A stretch of DNA of 64,000 nt, from NCBI RefSeq assembly GCF_963678635.1, contig NC_087064.1, forward strand, positions 21,130,509 through 21,194,508, in the 5' to 3' direction. Both the position numbers and the translations under genes were made by a program. How positions within the stretch are numbered: position 1 is the stretch's first letter; the number at the start of each line of letters is the position of its first letter. Shown one piece after another: positions 52,405 to 63,525 of the stretch. The notes beneath the pieces are model-generated. The model ran no database searches, was not told the origin of the DNA, and saw only the letters and a list, made by a program, of their open reading frames with translations. The DNA comes from Symsagittifera roscoffensis. Lineage: Eukaryota; Xenacoelomorpha; Acoela; Convolutidae.

Positions 52405-55007
52405 AGATAAAATATTGATGAACAAAATAAGATTAGCTCAACCTCCCCTCATAGGTATATTTCTCTAAGCTGTTCGATTCATTTATATAATCTAATAACC
52501 CAGTGCTTTGTATCTAACCAACTAATTAATTCATACCTTTTCTAACTATTGTTTCTACTCTACTTTTTGTCAAGACAATTTGACGATCTAAGATGAGACT
52601 TATAATTTAGGATAAAATTACTAAGCATTCAACCAGCAATGACCGCTTAGTAAAACTGGTGCGACCGCAGCAGAGAACTACTCCTTAAGAAATTCCTTTT
52701 CCAACAAACTCGAAACAGCTTTTAAAATTCAAAAAATTATATTAATATTAGGGTCTGTGAGTATTTGTCAGATTAGTTTCCAACCTCAAAAAGCCAGAGA
52801 CAATGGGTATCTTTCGATAGAAACACAATTTCATTGTCTTCTACTTGACAGATATTCCTGGTAGGGTTCTTGCGAAATGCATCCCCTGCGCTAGCAGTCG
52901 CCCACGATATCCCTCCATCTCGAGGTCTATTAGACGGCTTTCTAACTGACATTAGCTCATGAACTTAACTATTATCTATTATTATAATAATATATAAAAT
53001 TTCTGAAAGAATCGTTCTCTGCCTAAGTCCGCTAGTAAGATATACCCGTTTTGTCCAGTAATCCACTAAAGTTTTGCCGAAACTTCAGTTTAAAGTTATC
53101 ATCACTAACATTAACGAAATTTTGTATTAAACTAAAGTGCTCAAAAACTTATTAAATATCTTCATTTATTTTTTCGAGGGGGTTAAGTGGTCATATGTGC
53201 GATCTAAGAGTACCCTAAATTGTATGATAAATTGAATTCTTCATCACATTATCTCAAACCATCCACGCTTGTTGCTATTTATTCTAATCCTTCATCAATT
53301 CTCGAGGCTTATCCTCAACCTTTCTTAAACTCATTTTAATTCTATCCACCTTAACGTAACTTAAACCTAAATCATCCATCAGTAAAGCTACCAATTACTG
53401 AAACTAAGGAAGAAAATAACAAAAACCAAAAAGGAAGGAACGGATTTGAGTGTTTTTTAATAAATCATTAGTTTTTTTTAACACAGTTTAAACATACACC
53501 TAATAAACAATAAGATTACGCACTAAAACCAATCTTAAACGTTAACCACATAACACCAAACACTAAGTTTTAGTTTCAGCACAAAAATATCAGGTTTTAC
53601 AACAAAAACTAAGTTTAAAACACTGACACATCCACTTTATATTGATAAAATAGGTTTCATATGATAGCATAAGCACTAAAAAATTGATTTTTACCAGCCA
53701 AAATTTTTGGTTTCAGTCTAGGTTTCAGTTATAGGGTCAAACGTTTCAGTTAAAATAAGTATAGTTTCCGGTCAAAATTTCAAGTTTCTGTAAACGGATT
53801 CGGGTAAAACAGCAAAAGTTGAACTAGTCAAACCCAATTTTGGATACCATAAGTCAAAAACCTGGCCTTAAATGGTACGTTTTTGTTAGTTTCAGGTTTC
53901 AGAACACAAAAATTGAGTTTTTGGTCTCAAAATTGAGCTCCGAACGCCGAATTTTGACTTTCTAAAGAAAACTAACGGTGTTAAAACCCACCAAACCAAT
54001 TTTAAATTTTGGTTCCTAAGTCTGAAACGTACGTTTCAGAATTGGTGTTTTTGGTTTCAGAACCAAAAATCTTGCTTCCCGAGAAAAATTTTTGTGAAAT
54101 ATTGAAAGATAATAAGAATCTTTAATGCACTAACAAATTTTTAAACTCAAAAAACTTCTAGGTGTTAGTTTGAGCCCTCAAACTTATAGTTTCAGAAAAC
54201 TAAAATCGTCGTTTTAGTCTAAAATTTTCATCTTTTTGGCAATTTTATTGCTGAAATAGAAATATATTAGAGAGACCAACCTAAATTTCCAATCTCAAAA
54301 CTCTAAAACCAAGTGGTCAAACCATTGTTTCAGTTCTAGAAATCATAGTTTCAGCCCCAAAAACTTAGGTTTCCGCAAACAAATTTTTGATTTTGAAGTT
54401 ACAAACGTGTTCAAAATTCTAATTTACACTAGACCAGCTATCAAAAACCAACTTTTTATTTTCATGCACCGAGTTTGAGAGAGTTTAAGAGTTTTAGGTT
54501 TGAGTTTTCAAAAACTAAGTTTAAGATATCAAAAGATTCGTTTTTCTCAAATTTTTTTGCAAGATAAAGCGAAAACCAGATATAATAAAGCGTATAGAAA
54601 ATTTTAAGATTAAAAAAACTCAACTTCAGCTACCATTGTTTCAGGTTTCAGATTATCGTTTCAGTCAAAAAATTTTCTATAAATTTTTAACAAAAAAATT
54701 AAGTTTTGAACCAATAATAACCAATAAAGGCATATGGTTATATTGTTAACCATACCATAGCATCAACAAAACTTCACTTGAACAAAGTTTTAGGTTTCAG
54801 TTAAGGAATCAGCAAATAAAAAACTTGAAAAACTTAGAAAAAATTTTAGAAAAATTTTTTCTTTCCAAAGAAAATTTTTGTTTCCTTATCTTATTATTAA
54901 TAACCTTTGTTAATATTCAAAAATTCCTAAGAGGTTTTCATTAATCTAAAACAAACTAATCAAATAGTACAACTTAGCTTAAGAAAAGGAAAACATCGTA
55001 AAAATTA
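52405..55007 (+). other. LTR end and long leader with GTTTCAG motifs
   Basis: A possible primer-binding site, TGGTGCGACCGCAGC, starts at 52657. Between 53,560 and 54,810 the heptamer GTTTCAG or its TTTCAG core recurs about fifteen times by eye, in the same orientation. No convincing open frame. Confidence 0.45.
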
Positions 55008-55283
55008 ATGTCAACACATTTTAAAATTGACGTCAGTACAATAAATTTAAAACTCAAATTAGGAAATAAAGTCTCAAACATCATATGGTATATCACTAAC
55101 ACGGAAAAAGATCATATTAGTATACTAGCAAAACAGTCTAACGAAGATAAACACGAATTATACGTCTTCTTTCGACGATATACTCCAGAAATTGACACAA
55201 TTCTTCAGCAAATAAAAATACCAAATAACATAATTTGTATACCGGAAGAGCGATTAATTGCTTCACTCCCGATTGCTTTTTGA
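55008..55283 (+). CDS. Leader ORF a, unknown 91-residue protein
   Basis: Open from ATG to TGA. Core pattern: LKLKLGNKVSNIIWYITNTE, KDHISILAKQ, HELYVFF, TPEIDTILQQIKIPN. The next ORF (55481-55749) has the same layout: IIWYITN, KD-I-IL-K, HEL, TPEI--IL--LK-P. I do not recognise the domain. Its place upstream of gag within an LTR element is unusual. A translated leader ORF could act as a small accessory protein or as a translational regulator of gag. Confidence 0.55.
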   Translation: MSTHFKIDVSTINLKLKLGNKVSNIIWYITNTEKDHISILAKQSNEDKHELYVFFRRYTPEIDTILQQIKIPNNIICIPEERLIASLPIAF

Positions 55284-55480
55284 TATCATAATATACCAAA
55301 GCGCAAAACTACTTGCATTTTAATCATTTTTTATTAAAAACACAAAATTTTCCTAAACAAAAATTAAAAATCATAACAAGTTCATAAGAAAAATTTAAAT
55401 ATTTTTTATATTGTTTATCATTCCCTAGATAATTATTTATGTCCCTAAAAGGATGTAAAATGCTATGACCAACTTTTATT

Positions 55481-55749
55481 AAGTAAATACAACGCCATTT
55501 AATTTAAAACTAAAAATAAAAAATAAATCCACAAAAATTATTTGGTATATCACCAATATCCAAAAAGATCAAATCACAATTTTGTCCAAACACCCACACA
55601 AAAATATTCACGAATTAACCATTCTTTCCAGCAGCAATACCCCAGAGATAACTTCTATCTTAAATAAGCTTAAACAGCCCCATAGCACTATTGATCTATC
55701 TAACAAAAACTCGTATTCATTGAAACCAGCAAACTTCATTATAACTTAA
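55481..55749 (+). CDS. Leader ORF b, tandem paralogue without ATG
   Basis: The frame runs NTTPFNLKLKIKNKSTKIIW, YITNIQKDQITILSK, HELTILSSSNTPEITSILN to TAA at 55747-55749. It aligns with ORF a over its whole length at about a third identity by eye. At the position equivalent to ORF a's start there is no ATG but TAA-GTA, so translation would need a non-AUG start, splicing, or it is a fossil. Confidence 0.5.
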
Positions 55750-55842
55750 TTACAATTATTTCAGTCCGAACAATTGATCAGTACACAACACATCCAAACC
55801 CTTTATATATTGTTAACAAAACATTAAGTGAATTAAACAAAG

Positions 55843-56936
55843 ATGGCAAACGTAGTAGCATACCCAGATTTAGCTCTCGAAAAGTTTACCGGCTTAGATC
55901 CGAATGAAGATGCAAGATATTTTCTTGATATAGTAGAGAAAAAGATAGCATTTTCCCTAGGCACTAGACCAGGAGATGCAGGTGACGAACAAGACGCATA
56001 TGATAACAGACAAAGAGCCTTATTTGGTTCAATATTAAGAGGTCCAGCTGCTCAATGGTATCAGGGATTAGCAGCAAACTTACCTTGGAATGATATAAGA
56101 GATCAATTCATAGATAGATTCACTGATGATAAGGATAAATATAGGAGACGAATAGAAGCAGAAAACATAAAAAGACAACCTGATGAATTCATTAAAAGCT
56201 ACATACATAGATTAAGCACCACAGTAGACCATGATGGCCTAATCCAACTTTTAATGATGATCAAAGAACAGCAAAGAAAATGGAATTCTTTGTACGCGGC
56301 TTAAGCCCGCCAGGCTTGAAACAGAAGGCTCATCAATTCCTAATTGAGAATCCACTCGCAACTTGGCAACAATTAAAAGATCATATTGCTACAAAAGACT
56401 TAAGTTTTGCAATAAGTAGTGAGTTTATCGGAACAGCATCCAGTAGCATAGATAATAAGTTGGAAATAGAGGGAATAAAGGATCAAATTAAAGAGTTAAC
56501 AGGACTAATGAAAGATCATAAAATAAACGCAGCTTATAATCCACATGAGCATAGAAACAAACAAAACAACCCAATGTTTTGCAATTGGTGTTGCATTTCA
56601 GGCCATACGATAAGACATTGCTTCAAATATAACGATCAACAGGAGCAAAATTATGACTCGCTTCAATTAGGAGAGAATTCAAACAGAAGTTACCATAACT
56701 ATAGCAAGATTAGGTCAAGAGTAGACAACAATTTCAATGATATAAATCCCCAACAAGAATTCAGGCATTTGTCAAACTTCAAGGAAAGTTCTCAATCGCG
56801 TGACAGGTCAAACAGTAAAAAACCCTTCAACGAAAATAACGATTATTATTCACCTTACCAGATTCACAACTTTAGTGATGATGACATTCCAGGAGACTAT
56901 ACCGATAATGAGTGTGAACTTGTTAATTTAAACTAG
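55843..56936 (+). pseudogene. Gag of the young LTR element, one frameshift
   Basis: Frame 1 (55843-56304) starts MANVVAYPDLALEKFTGLDP and contains AAQWYQGLAANLPWNDIRDQ, the capsid pattern 'A-WY--L-----W--F---F'. Frame 2 (open from before 56280 to 56936) continues FFVRGLSPPGLKQKAHQF, NPLATWQQLKDHIATKD, then the zinc knuckle CNWCCISGHTIRHC (56580-56621). The correct path switches frames near 56,225-56,240 (VD.. to ..WPNPTFNDD), which suggests a single inserted base. Gag forms the particle. The start is chosen at the first ATG after the leader ORFs, with AAACAAAG before it. Confidence 0.75.
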
Positions 56937-57673
56937 ATCAGTCTCCGTCCGAACCAAAAATACAATTATACATTAACTTATACCAACATCCCGTCGGAGA
57001 CAAAAATAAAAATAACGGTCTGGAAACCCAATTTCTACTAGACACTGGAGCAACATGTTCACTTATTAATTTTGACAGTTATGAACAATATTGTAAAATA
57101 CAGCCTCTACAGCTGAATAAATCTAGATCAAACACAGTTGCTGTTAATGGAGAAAAGCTTAAACTTATAGGTTATACCAATTTTGACTCAACTTTTGGTA
57201 CAAACACTGATAATCCGGTAAAAATCAAAGCATGGATTTCAGCTGAGAACGGATGCGATCTAAATATATTAGGAATGGATTTCATTTCTCACAACATTAA
57301 ATCAATAAACTTTCCAAATTTAAACTTAGAATTAAAAAAGTACCCAGATTTAACAGTTCCTATCAGTATTATAAGAAGCAAAAGTTATCCATATCTATGT
57401 TTTTATCAAAATGTACTTCTCGATAAAAATATAACTATTGCACCAAAATCATCCCGCGTAATTTCAATTTCTCCAGCAGGCATAGTTTTCAAATTAGGAA
57501 CATCGTTTAGAATTGATAACTCCTTAGAACAAAAAGGCATCAATGCAAAAAGCACTTATTGTAGGAATGAAATTAAGTCAATGCCTATCGTACTAAAAAA
57601 TTCCAGAGAATCAAAAGTAGATATAAACAAAGGTGTAATAGGCCAAACGTTTGAAAACATAGAAATAAAATAA
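56937..57673 (+). CDS. Aspartic protease, in frame after gag TAG
   Basis: Directly after the TAG at 56934-56936 the same frame stays open to 57673. It contains FLLDTGATCSLIN, with the DTGA catalytic motif at 57041-57052, and DLNILGMDFISHN, the second strand signature ('ILG-DF') of retropepsins. An N-terminal linker and about 110 further residues follow. Since gag and protease share one frame and only a TAG separates them, readthrough of UAG is a plausible mode of expression. Protease is the last recognisable pol domain; RT is missing. Confidence 0.75.
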
Positions 57674-59293
57674 ACCCGTTTCTTCGTGCTTTAAAACATT
57701 ATTTTCTGTAAAGATTTTATAACGCTTAAAATTTTGTGAAGTTTACCTAAAATTTTTTATACTGAGCAGTAAACTTTGTTTAATATTACTAAAAAATTAG
57801 ATTACGAATATTATCCTACAAATGTACTACAATGAACAGCGGTTCTTTATGACACCCAAAAGGATATGCCAAAATGCATGAACACGGATTTAATTCTTAA
57901 CCGAGATCGAAAACAGTCAAGTACGCTAACAATTTTGGACCTTCCTCAAAATCAAATAAAGATAGAGGGATCGAACCCAATGGCTAAAAAGTTTTTCGAC
58001 TTCAACATATTTGCAAAAAAAAAATTGCAAAAGGCCAGGAAGTTAAAATATCACAGTTTTACGAGTCTATAATAATTTCATTTTCAGGCGGTTTTATCAA
58101 CTGAAAATTCAGTATTACACTTAAGGGAATGTCAATTTACCCTACGTACAATAACGAGAATTAATAGAGTGAAACCTTTGATGAAAGAACTAGCCAATAT
58201 AAAATTGTAACAAACTCATTCTGCGAAGTTAATTTGCACCATCGGATTCCTCTTAGGGCCCAAGAAAGGACCGATGACATTATTTTTATCTTTGTAGTTT
58301 TCAAGTTACAAAATGCAAACTAGAAGAAATTCATCAAAAAGGGAAATATCACCTCCTTTCTTCTCAACACATTGAGTAAAATTTTCACCAATATTCTTTA
58401 TCATAAAATGGGCGAACAATGTTTTTCGACCCGACCCGCCGCAGATTTATGCCAGCATTTGTTGGTGGCTTCATGTAGCCTTTTTAAAATTATGGTACCA
58501 TGTTCTTTCAACAACGCAAAAGCTTGTCGGTGGCTGTATGCAGCCTTTGAGACTCTTATGATTCACTCCTCACAATTTGGCCAAAATATCAATTCGGTAG
58601 TCAAAAATCCACAACATGCAGGCATTTAAACCCTTAAAAACAACAAATTTTTAGAAGCAACACTTTGAAAATTGGACCGCATCATCTTTAAGATTGTTTA
58701 CAATAAATTTTTGCATCATAAAGTTCAGGATGACTTTCTGTACTAAAGATGTGAACATGGATTGATGCAGGGGATTAAAACCAAATAGAAACTAATACAC
58801 TTATCTTTTTGAATATTATACAGTTTGCAATTTGTCTGTTTAATTTTCATTTTCTTCGATATTTCATTTTGATTTGATTCTAATTCAAATCTTTTCTACT
58901 TCTTATCAACAAATGAAACAAAAATTGCTGGTTATGACAACCAGGTGGACATACATTTAAAATTAGGGGTTAATTAATGCCCAAATTTCCATTTTTACTT
59001 TAAGTACATAAATTTAATATCTGAGCTTAACTCAGTGTCGTATAATGCTTTATTCCTGTGGTTAATAAACACCATGATCGTCTTTCTTTATCTGTATTCC
59101 TGTGGTTAATAAACACCATGATCGTCTTTCTTCAATTGTTTTCCGTGGTGGGTTTGTGTGAAACCACAAGATTATATTTTCCACCTTTTATATATATACA
59201 ATTTTACACTTTGTCCTTCATTGTTCAAACATTTGATAATTAGCCTGAATATCCGAATGTAACTCGGGATTTTGAATATTTGGTCATTTTATA
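57674..59293 (+). other. Interior without RT or integrase
   Basis: AT-rich. I see no RT YxDD, RNase H or DDE motif in any frame. Short frames at 57866-58072 and 58372-58629 are unconvincing; in the latter GGTGGCT-CATG-AGCCTTT occurs twice. Two copies of a 44-bp unit starting ATTCCTGTGGTTAATAAACA lie at about 59,052-59,139. Confidence 0.5.
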
Positions 59294-59977
59294 TTGATGT
59301 TTAGCAAAATGGAATACCACCCAATTTTAAACTGGAACTGCAGAAATGCAGACCCAGCACCAGAGGAGTTTAAAAGAAAGCTGCCTCTCAGGAAGAAACA
59401 ACGGAAACCTGTAGCAGTTCAATTTTTGTCAATGGACGACTGGTTAAATAAGAATATTCGCAATTTTGCCAGTTTAACCCAAAGATTGGAGCTGCAGAAG
59501 TGCAGAGAAACCAAATTGGATACGGAAAATCCAAAATATATAACGAGTTTAAAGTACTCAATAAAGGAAAATTATAACAGATGGAAACTGCCATCGTTCA
59601 TTGAAGTCGTCAACTCAACGACAATGGAAAAGGCAATGATGCCTATTGATTTCATAACCCAGCAAGAAGTGGTTATAAAGAACGAAAACAACTTCTGGAA
59701 ATTAAAGAAGAGGGAGGAACACGGCTACAACCTCAAGGCAGGAGGCACGCAAGTCACCATCCCGTTTGAGGGAATAACTGCTTTTCCGAACCATGTAAAA
59801 AACAGACACAGACAGGAAGAACAGGACGACATTCAAGAACTTACGGACGGAATGAGCAGACTACGAATCAAGAACAAAATCAAAAAGAAGAAAATCGTGA
59901 AGTTGCAACAAAAACTCGAGGCTTCACAGAGGAAGATAGCGATCCTCAGATCATACAACGTGGAGCTAGAAGCCTGA
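59294..59977 (+). CDS. 3' ORF of LTR element, unknown, coiled-coil tail
   Basis: An uninterrupted 227-codon frame just upstream of the polypurine tract. The N-terminus is MMFSKMEYHPILNWNCRNAD; a basic stretch RKLPLRKKQRKP follows; the last 60 residues are a charged coiled coil (RLRIKNKIKKKKIVKLQQKL and on). No signal peptide, membrane segment or glycoprotein cysteine pattern is present, so it does not look like an envelope protein. It stays intact although gag has a frameshift. A nucleic-acid-binding accessory role is a guess from the basic regions. Confidence 0.55.
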   Translation: MMFSKMEYHPILNWNCRNADPAPEEFKRKLPLRKKQRKPVAVQFLSMDDWLNKNIRNFASLTQRLELQKCRETKLDTENPKYITSLKYSIKENYNRWKLPSFIEVVNSTTMEKAMMPIDFITQQEVVIKNENNFWKLKKREEHGYNLKAGGTQVTIPFEGITAFPNHVKNRHRQEEQDDIQELTDGMSRLRIKNKIKKKKIVKLQQKLEASQRKIAILRSYNVELEA

Positions 59978-60119
59978 AGGAAGCTCTAGATAAAACCTAA
60001 CCTATCCTTATAACGTTTTCATTTGATGTTTTTTTAAATTTTATAACTATAGTATTTAACCATTAGAGTGTTTAAATTTTCACCATGGTAACTGTAAGAA
60101 TCGAACAGCTTAATTTTCT

Positions 60120-60134
60120 AAAAAAAGGGGTGAG
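60120..60134 (+). promoter_or_regulatory. Polypurine tract before the 3' LTR
   Basis: AAAAAAAGGGGTGAG lies one base before the LTR start TGTAG at 60136; it is the expected plus-strand primer for DNA synthesis of LTR retroelements. Confidence 0.75.
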
Positions 60135-60135
60135 T

Positions 60136-61023
60136 TGTAGTATTGAGAAATACTACACAGACAAAAGACCATTGTCTAAATTGTTTAATCTAAATTGGAG
60201 CGTGCCATTTAAATTAAAGCCTCTTTTCACTAAATCAGATATTGACTGATTTACTCTTATTAGGACTATAAAATCTTGTTTTAAAAATCCACTCCTTTTT
60301 AAATACTTGTTCAATTTTTCTTCTTTTTTCATGCTCAATATTTTAAAAGGGCGGCGATTATCAATACGTCCCTTTTAACTTAACTTGAAACAAACTGGAT
60401 AAAAAATTAGCAGTCTTGCCGGCTGCACTGAAATTCTCCTTGCTTTGATTAAGCAGAGATGCACCTGCAATATGATGCATCAGAGAGAGTAATATGAATT
60501 TTTAATAAGACAAACTGAAGGCTGCGGTTTTTATCAAAGGGGACTAATAAGTTGAAGATATTTGATTTGAAAAAATCAAATAAAAACTAGTTGAAAATTC
60601 CCTTATTAAAAAGGGAGAACAAAGGAGCAGGTGAAACCTGAATAATTAAAGATTGAATCAGCCGCCGGTTTATGCTTATGAGCAAAAGGACTGGCCTGAA
60701 AATCTTCAGTGTTTCATTTTGCTCAGTAAGCAGCAAGTCAGTTCTCTTCAGTCAGATCTTTTAAAAATAAATAATTTTTCTTTTCTACCCTAACAATAAA
60801 ATTAATCTAGCCCTTTTCACTTATAAAATAGAGAATAAATTCTCATTTAAAGTTCGATAAAATTATAAATCGAGATACTCGAGAGACCCACACCTGAGGA
60901 AGTCTGGACTACAAGTACCCAAAGGACTACGGCAAGACGATTCAGACGACCCAACCAGAAGTGCTGACTTGGACAAAAATCAAGGGCAACCATTCATACT
61001 AATCAGCCGTCGACCTTAGTAAG
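60136..61023 (+). repeat. 3' LTR, truncated by assembly gap
   Basis: Repeats 51517-52404. Visible differences are few (for example TTAATACG/TCAATACG and single-base A-run changes). It is cut off by the N run. Confidence 0.85.
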
Positions 61024-61223
61024 NNNNNNNNNNNNNNNNNNNNNNNNNNNNNNNNNNNNNNNNNNNNNNNNNNNNNNNNNNNNNNNNNNNNNNNNNNNNN
61101 NNNNNNNNNNNNNNNNNNNNNNNNNNNNNNNNNNNNNNNNNNNNNNNNNNNNNNNNNNNNNNNNNNNNNNNNNNNNNNNNNNNNNNNNNNNNNNNNNNNN
61201 NNNNNNNNNNNNNNNNNNNNNNN
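61024..61223. other. Assembly gap, 200 N
   Basis: Exactly 200 N. It hides the end of the 3' LTR and the target-site duplication. The gap size is probably arbitrary. Confidence 0.98.
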
Positions 61224-61842
61224 AGGATAGTTTTGTAGTGAAAATCCGCGGTGGAGAAGCTATTTTATGTTCAGTGCAAAGTCAAAACATGCCAGATTTC
61301 GATTGAATTAAAAATTGACCAGGCAATCTAGTGAAACTCCAAAGGCTCAAAAAATTTTCAGCCAAAATTTTGAAAGGATCTTAAAGCTTATCCCCCGGCC
61401 CACCTCCCCACCCCCTCTCAGCATGCTATTGATCTTAGTTTATAATTTTTTGTAATTGTGACTTTTTCATACAATTCATTAGCAAATTGACCTATTATAT
61501 TCCAGTTTAAGTAACCATTTTGATTTATTTTCGCGAGCTTTTCTAAACTTTTAAATTACTGGCTTGCAAAACAATCCTTTAATTTATTCGGCCTTGTCTG
61601 CAAAAGGACAATTTCGTGCAGAAAAACTGCTTATCAAAAAAGTCTTGCAAATTAAAAGTTATCAGGAAAAAAGCTATCTAGCATGGTGATTATTTATTTG
61701 CAAAATTGCTAAATCTAATAATATTGCTAAATCTAATAATTGTTTAATCGAGTCTGCAGGATAACAACTTTTGATCGTCCGATAAGTTTTTAAAGGTGTA
61801 GCTCTTTTTTGATGCTATTAATTTGTTTGTTTGCTTCTATAG
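61224..61842 (+). other. Intron sequence upstream of channel exon
   Basis: Non-coding; ends in the acceptor TTGCTTCTATAG. Upstream exons for the ligand-binding domain and TM1-TM2 are not seen here and would lie further left or in the gap. Confidence 0.6.
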
Positions 61843-61952
61843 GCCAGTACTACCTGATGGCCATTACCATGGTGGCAGTGTCCCTGGTCATGACAGTGGT
61901 CGTACTCAACTTCCATAACCCACATCCCAATGCACTCCCCCCTCCCAAATGG
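61843..61952 (+). CDS. Nicotinic-receptor-like channel, TM3 exon
   Basis: Exon between TTCTATAG and TGG/GTGAGT, phase 1 at its start and phase 0 at its end. It codes for GQYYLMAITMVAVSLVMTVV, then VLNFHNPHP and PPPKW. 'GKY---(M)--VTLS--VTV-VLN-H-R-P' is the TM3 signature of nicotinic acetylcholine receptor subunits, followed by the start of the cytoplasmic loop. In the membrane, five subunits form a cation channel opened by acetylcholine. This is the first visible exon of the gene; the ligand-binding domain with the Cys-loop is outside the readable sequence. Confidence 0.85.
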
Positions 61953-62439
61953 GTGAGTCACCATCATCACATCGCAAAGTATGCATATCGCGAAATAAGC
62001 TACTGAACCGCACATACTAGTTATTGATCATGTGCTGCGTTTTACAGAATGTCAGCTCTCATTTAGGTTAATTTCATCATAATATCAAAGAGAGCCAAGC
62101 TAGAGCTTTGAGTAGGGAGCAGTTTTTAATCTGTTCAACTTTTCTTTTCTGTTAATCTGCAAGCTAATCTGAAAACTAAATTATGATTTCTCCAAGCGTT
62201 TTGCCTATTTAGAAAATTTTTGGATTTTTAAGAAATGAACAGTTCTACCGAAATCAGGTTTATCATGAGCGTTGTGAATTTGTTCGCTGTCTTTGTTCTG
62301 TCACATAATCAAGGTACCAAACTGATTTTCTGGGGTGGCATTTTTGGTCTTCAACTGTTTCTTTTTAGCATCTAGGCCTCTAAGAAACAACCGATTAAGA
62401 AAACTAACGCGTTTTTATTCGCTACAATGTTTTATTTAG

Positions 62440-62952
62440 ATTTCGAAGTTTTTCGGCAAATATTTGGCACCTCTAGTATTTCTAAGTCGGGTAACGAAAG
62501 ATGAGGGACTCCAGCAACCCAAGAAGGCCAAGGCTCATCTCAAAAACCGAAGCCCATCCGCCAAACAGCATGAAACGGGAGGGGGAGGAAGGGACAATGT
62601 CGATTACGTAACAGTCGATAAAAATGACCCCGCCAATCTGCCCACTTTTCAAGGTCAAAACGGGCAACATTCGCAGGACCATAAAGTCAATTTCTTGGAG
62701 CCCGAGGAGAGCAACGTCAACAACCATCCGGTACTCGGTGCTCTGGACGACAAGATTTCCGAGTTGATCGAACGACTTGTTGGGGAAGATAGCGACGCTC
62801 AAGCTGCACAAGAATGGCAGTATTTGACGCGAATCATCGACCGACTTTTAGCAATGACTTTCTTCACCGTCACAATATTTTTGACGGTTTTCCTAATCGG
62901 AAAAGCCAAAAATATTCCCATTGTTGCAATCGATGAATCTGATATCCACTAA
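62440..62952 (+). CDS. Nicotinic-receptor-like channel, last exon (TM4)
   Basis: Acceptor GTTTTATTTAG; phase 0, so PPPKW joins ISKFFGKYLAPLVFLSRV, as in the 'W(V)--(L)F---L(P)--(L)' start of the receptor loop. A variable basic and Gly-rich cytoplasmic loop follows (about residues 25-100), then the amphipathic MA helix DKISELIERL and AAQEWQYLTRIIDRLL, and TM4 MTFFTVTIFLTVFLIG. The protein ends IPIVAIDESDIH and TAA. Loop length and MA-TM4 spacing fit alpha7-like invertebrate subunits, but subunit type cannot be decided without the ligand-binding domain. Confidence 0.88.
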   Translation: MSKFFGKYLAPLVFLSRVTKDEGLQQPKKAKAHLKNRSPSAKQHETGGGGRDNVDYVTVDKNDPANLPTFQGQNGQHSQDHKVNFLEPEESNVNNHPVLGALDDKISELIERLVGEDSDAQAAQEWQYLTRIIDRLLAMTFFTVTIFLTVFLIGKAKNIPIVAIDESDIH

Positions 62953-63525
62953 CTATATTTGCTTAACTCACACGATTCTTGTAATGACTCGGTGATTGCA
63001 AAAACTTGATTATATTTTTTACTTATTTTTTTTCTTCTAAATGATGAATAATTTGAGTCGTGTTTCCTGGAGTGTTGTACCATAAGCACCCATAACTTAC
63101 CGTTAAATTGTGAATAAGTTTTACTTGAACTTTTCCTGTCAAATACATTTTATAAGTGCAAAGATCAACTGAATTTATATGTCTGAAAATATTGCAGAGT
63201 AAAAGTTTCTGATTATAGCATGCTCTTGCTCGTCTATTTAAAAATATGCTATGCAGTATTTGAAATTTTTATAATTATTTTCTTTATCTTTTCTACTGAC
63301 TCTGGTTGATAATCAGGTCAAATGAGCTATATACATCACGGGCTTATTAGTTGCCAGAGGGTTTGTTTTGGTTACTCACCTTTGCAAAAATGGTTCATTT
63401 GATACTCGCCATTACGAAAACGGTTCGTTTGAAAAATGGTCCAATTGATCATTACAAGGCCAAACATTTGCGGACTTCGGAACCACTAGCTATGTGCCGA
63501 CAAATTTTATGTTTTAGGTATGTGT
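62953..63525. other. 3' flank of channel gene
   Basis: Non-coding, AT-rich. I see no clear AATAAA signal. A 66-codon frame at 63351-63551 crosses into the inverted-repeat arm and is not supported. Confidence 0.5.

Larger units (their letters stand above)
51517..61023 (+). mobile_element. Young non-autonomous LTR retrotransposon
   Basis: Two near-identical LTRs, a purine tract before the 3' LTR, and the gene order leader ORFs a and b, gag, protease, unknown ORF. No RT, RNase H or integrase is found in the 57.7-60.1 kb interval, so it would have to be mobilised by enzymes from another element. It inserted immediately after CATAC at the edge of the inverted-repeat arm. The 3' end and the target duplication are hidden by the N run. 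Confidence 0.85.
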
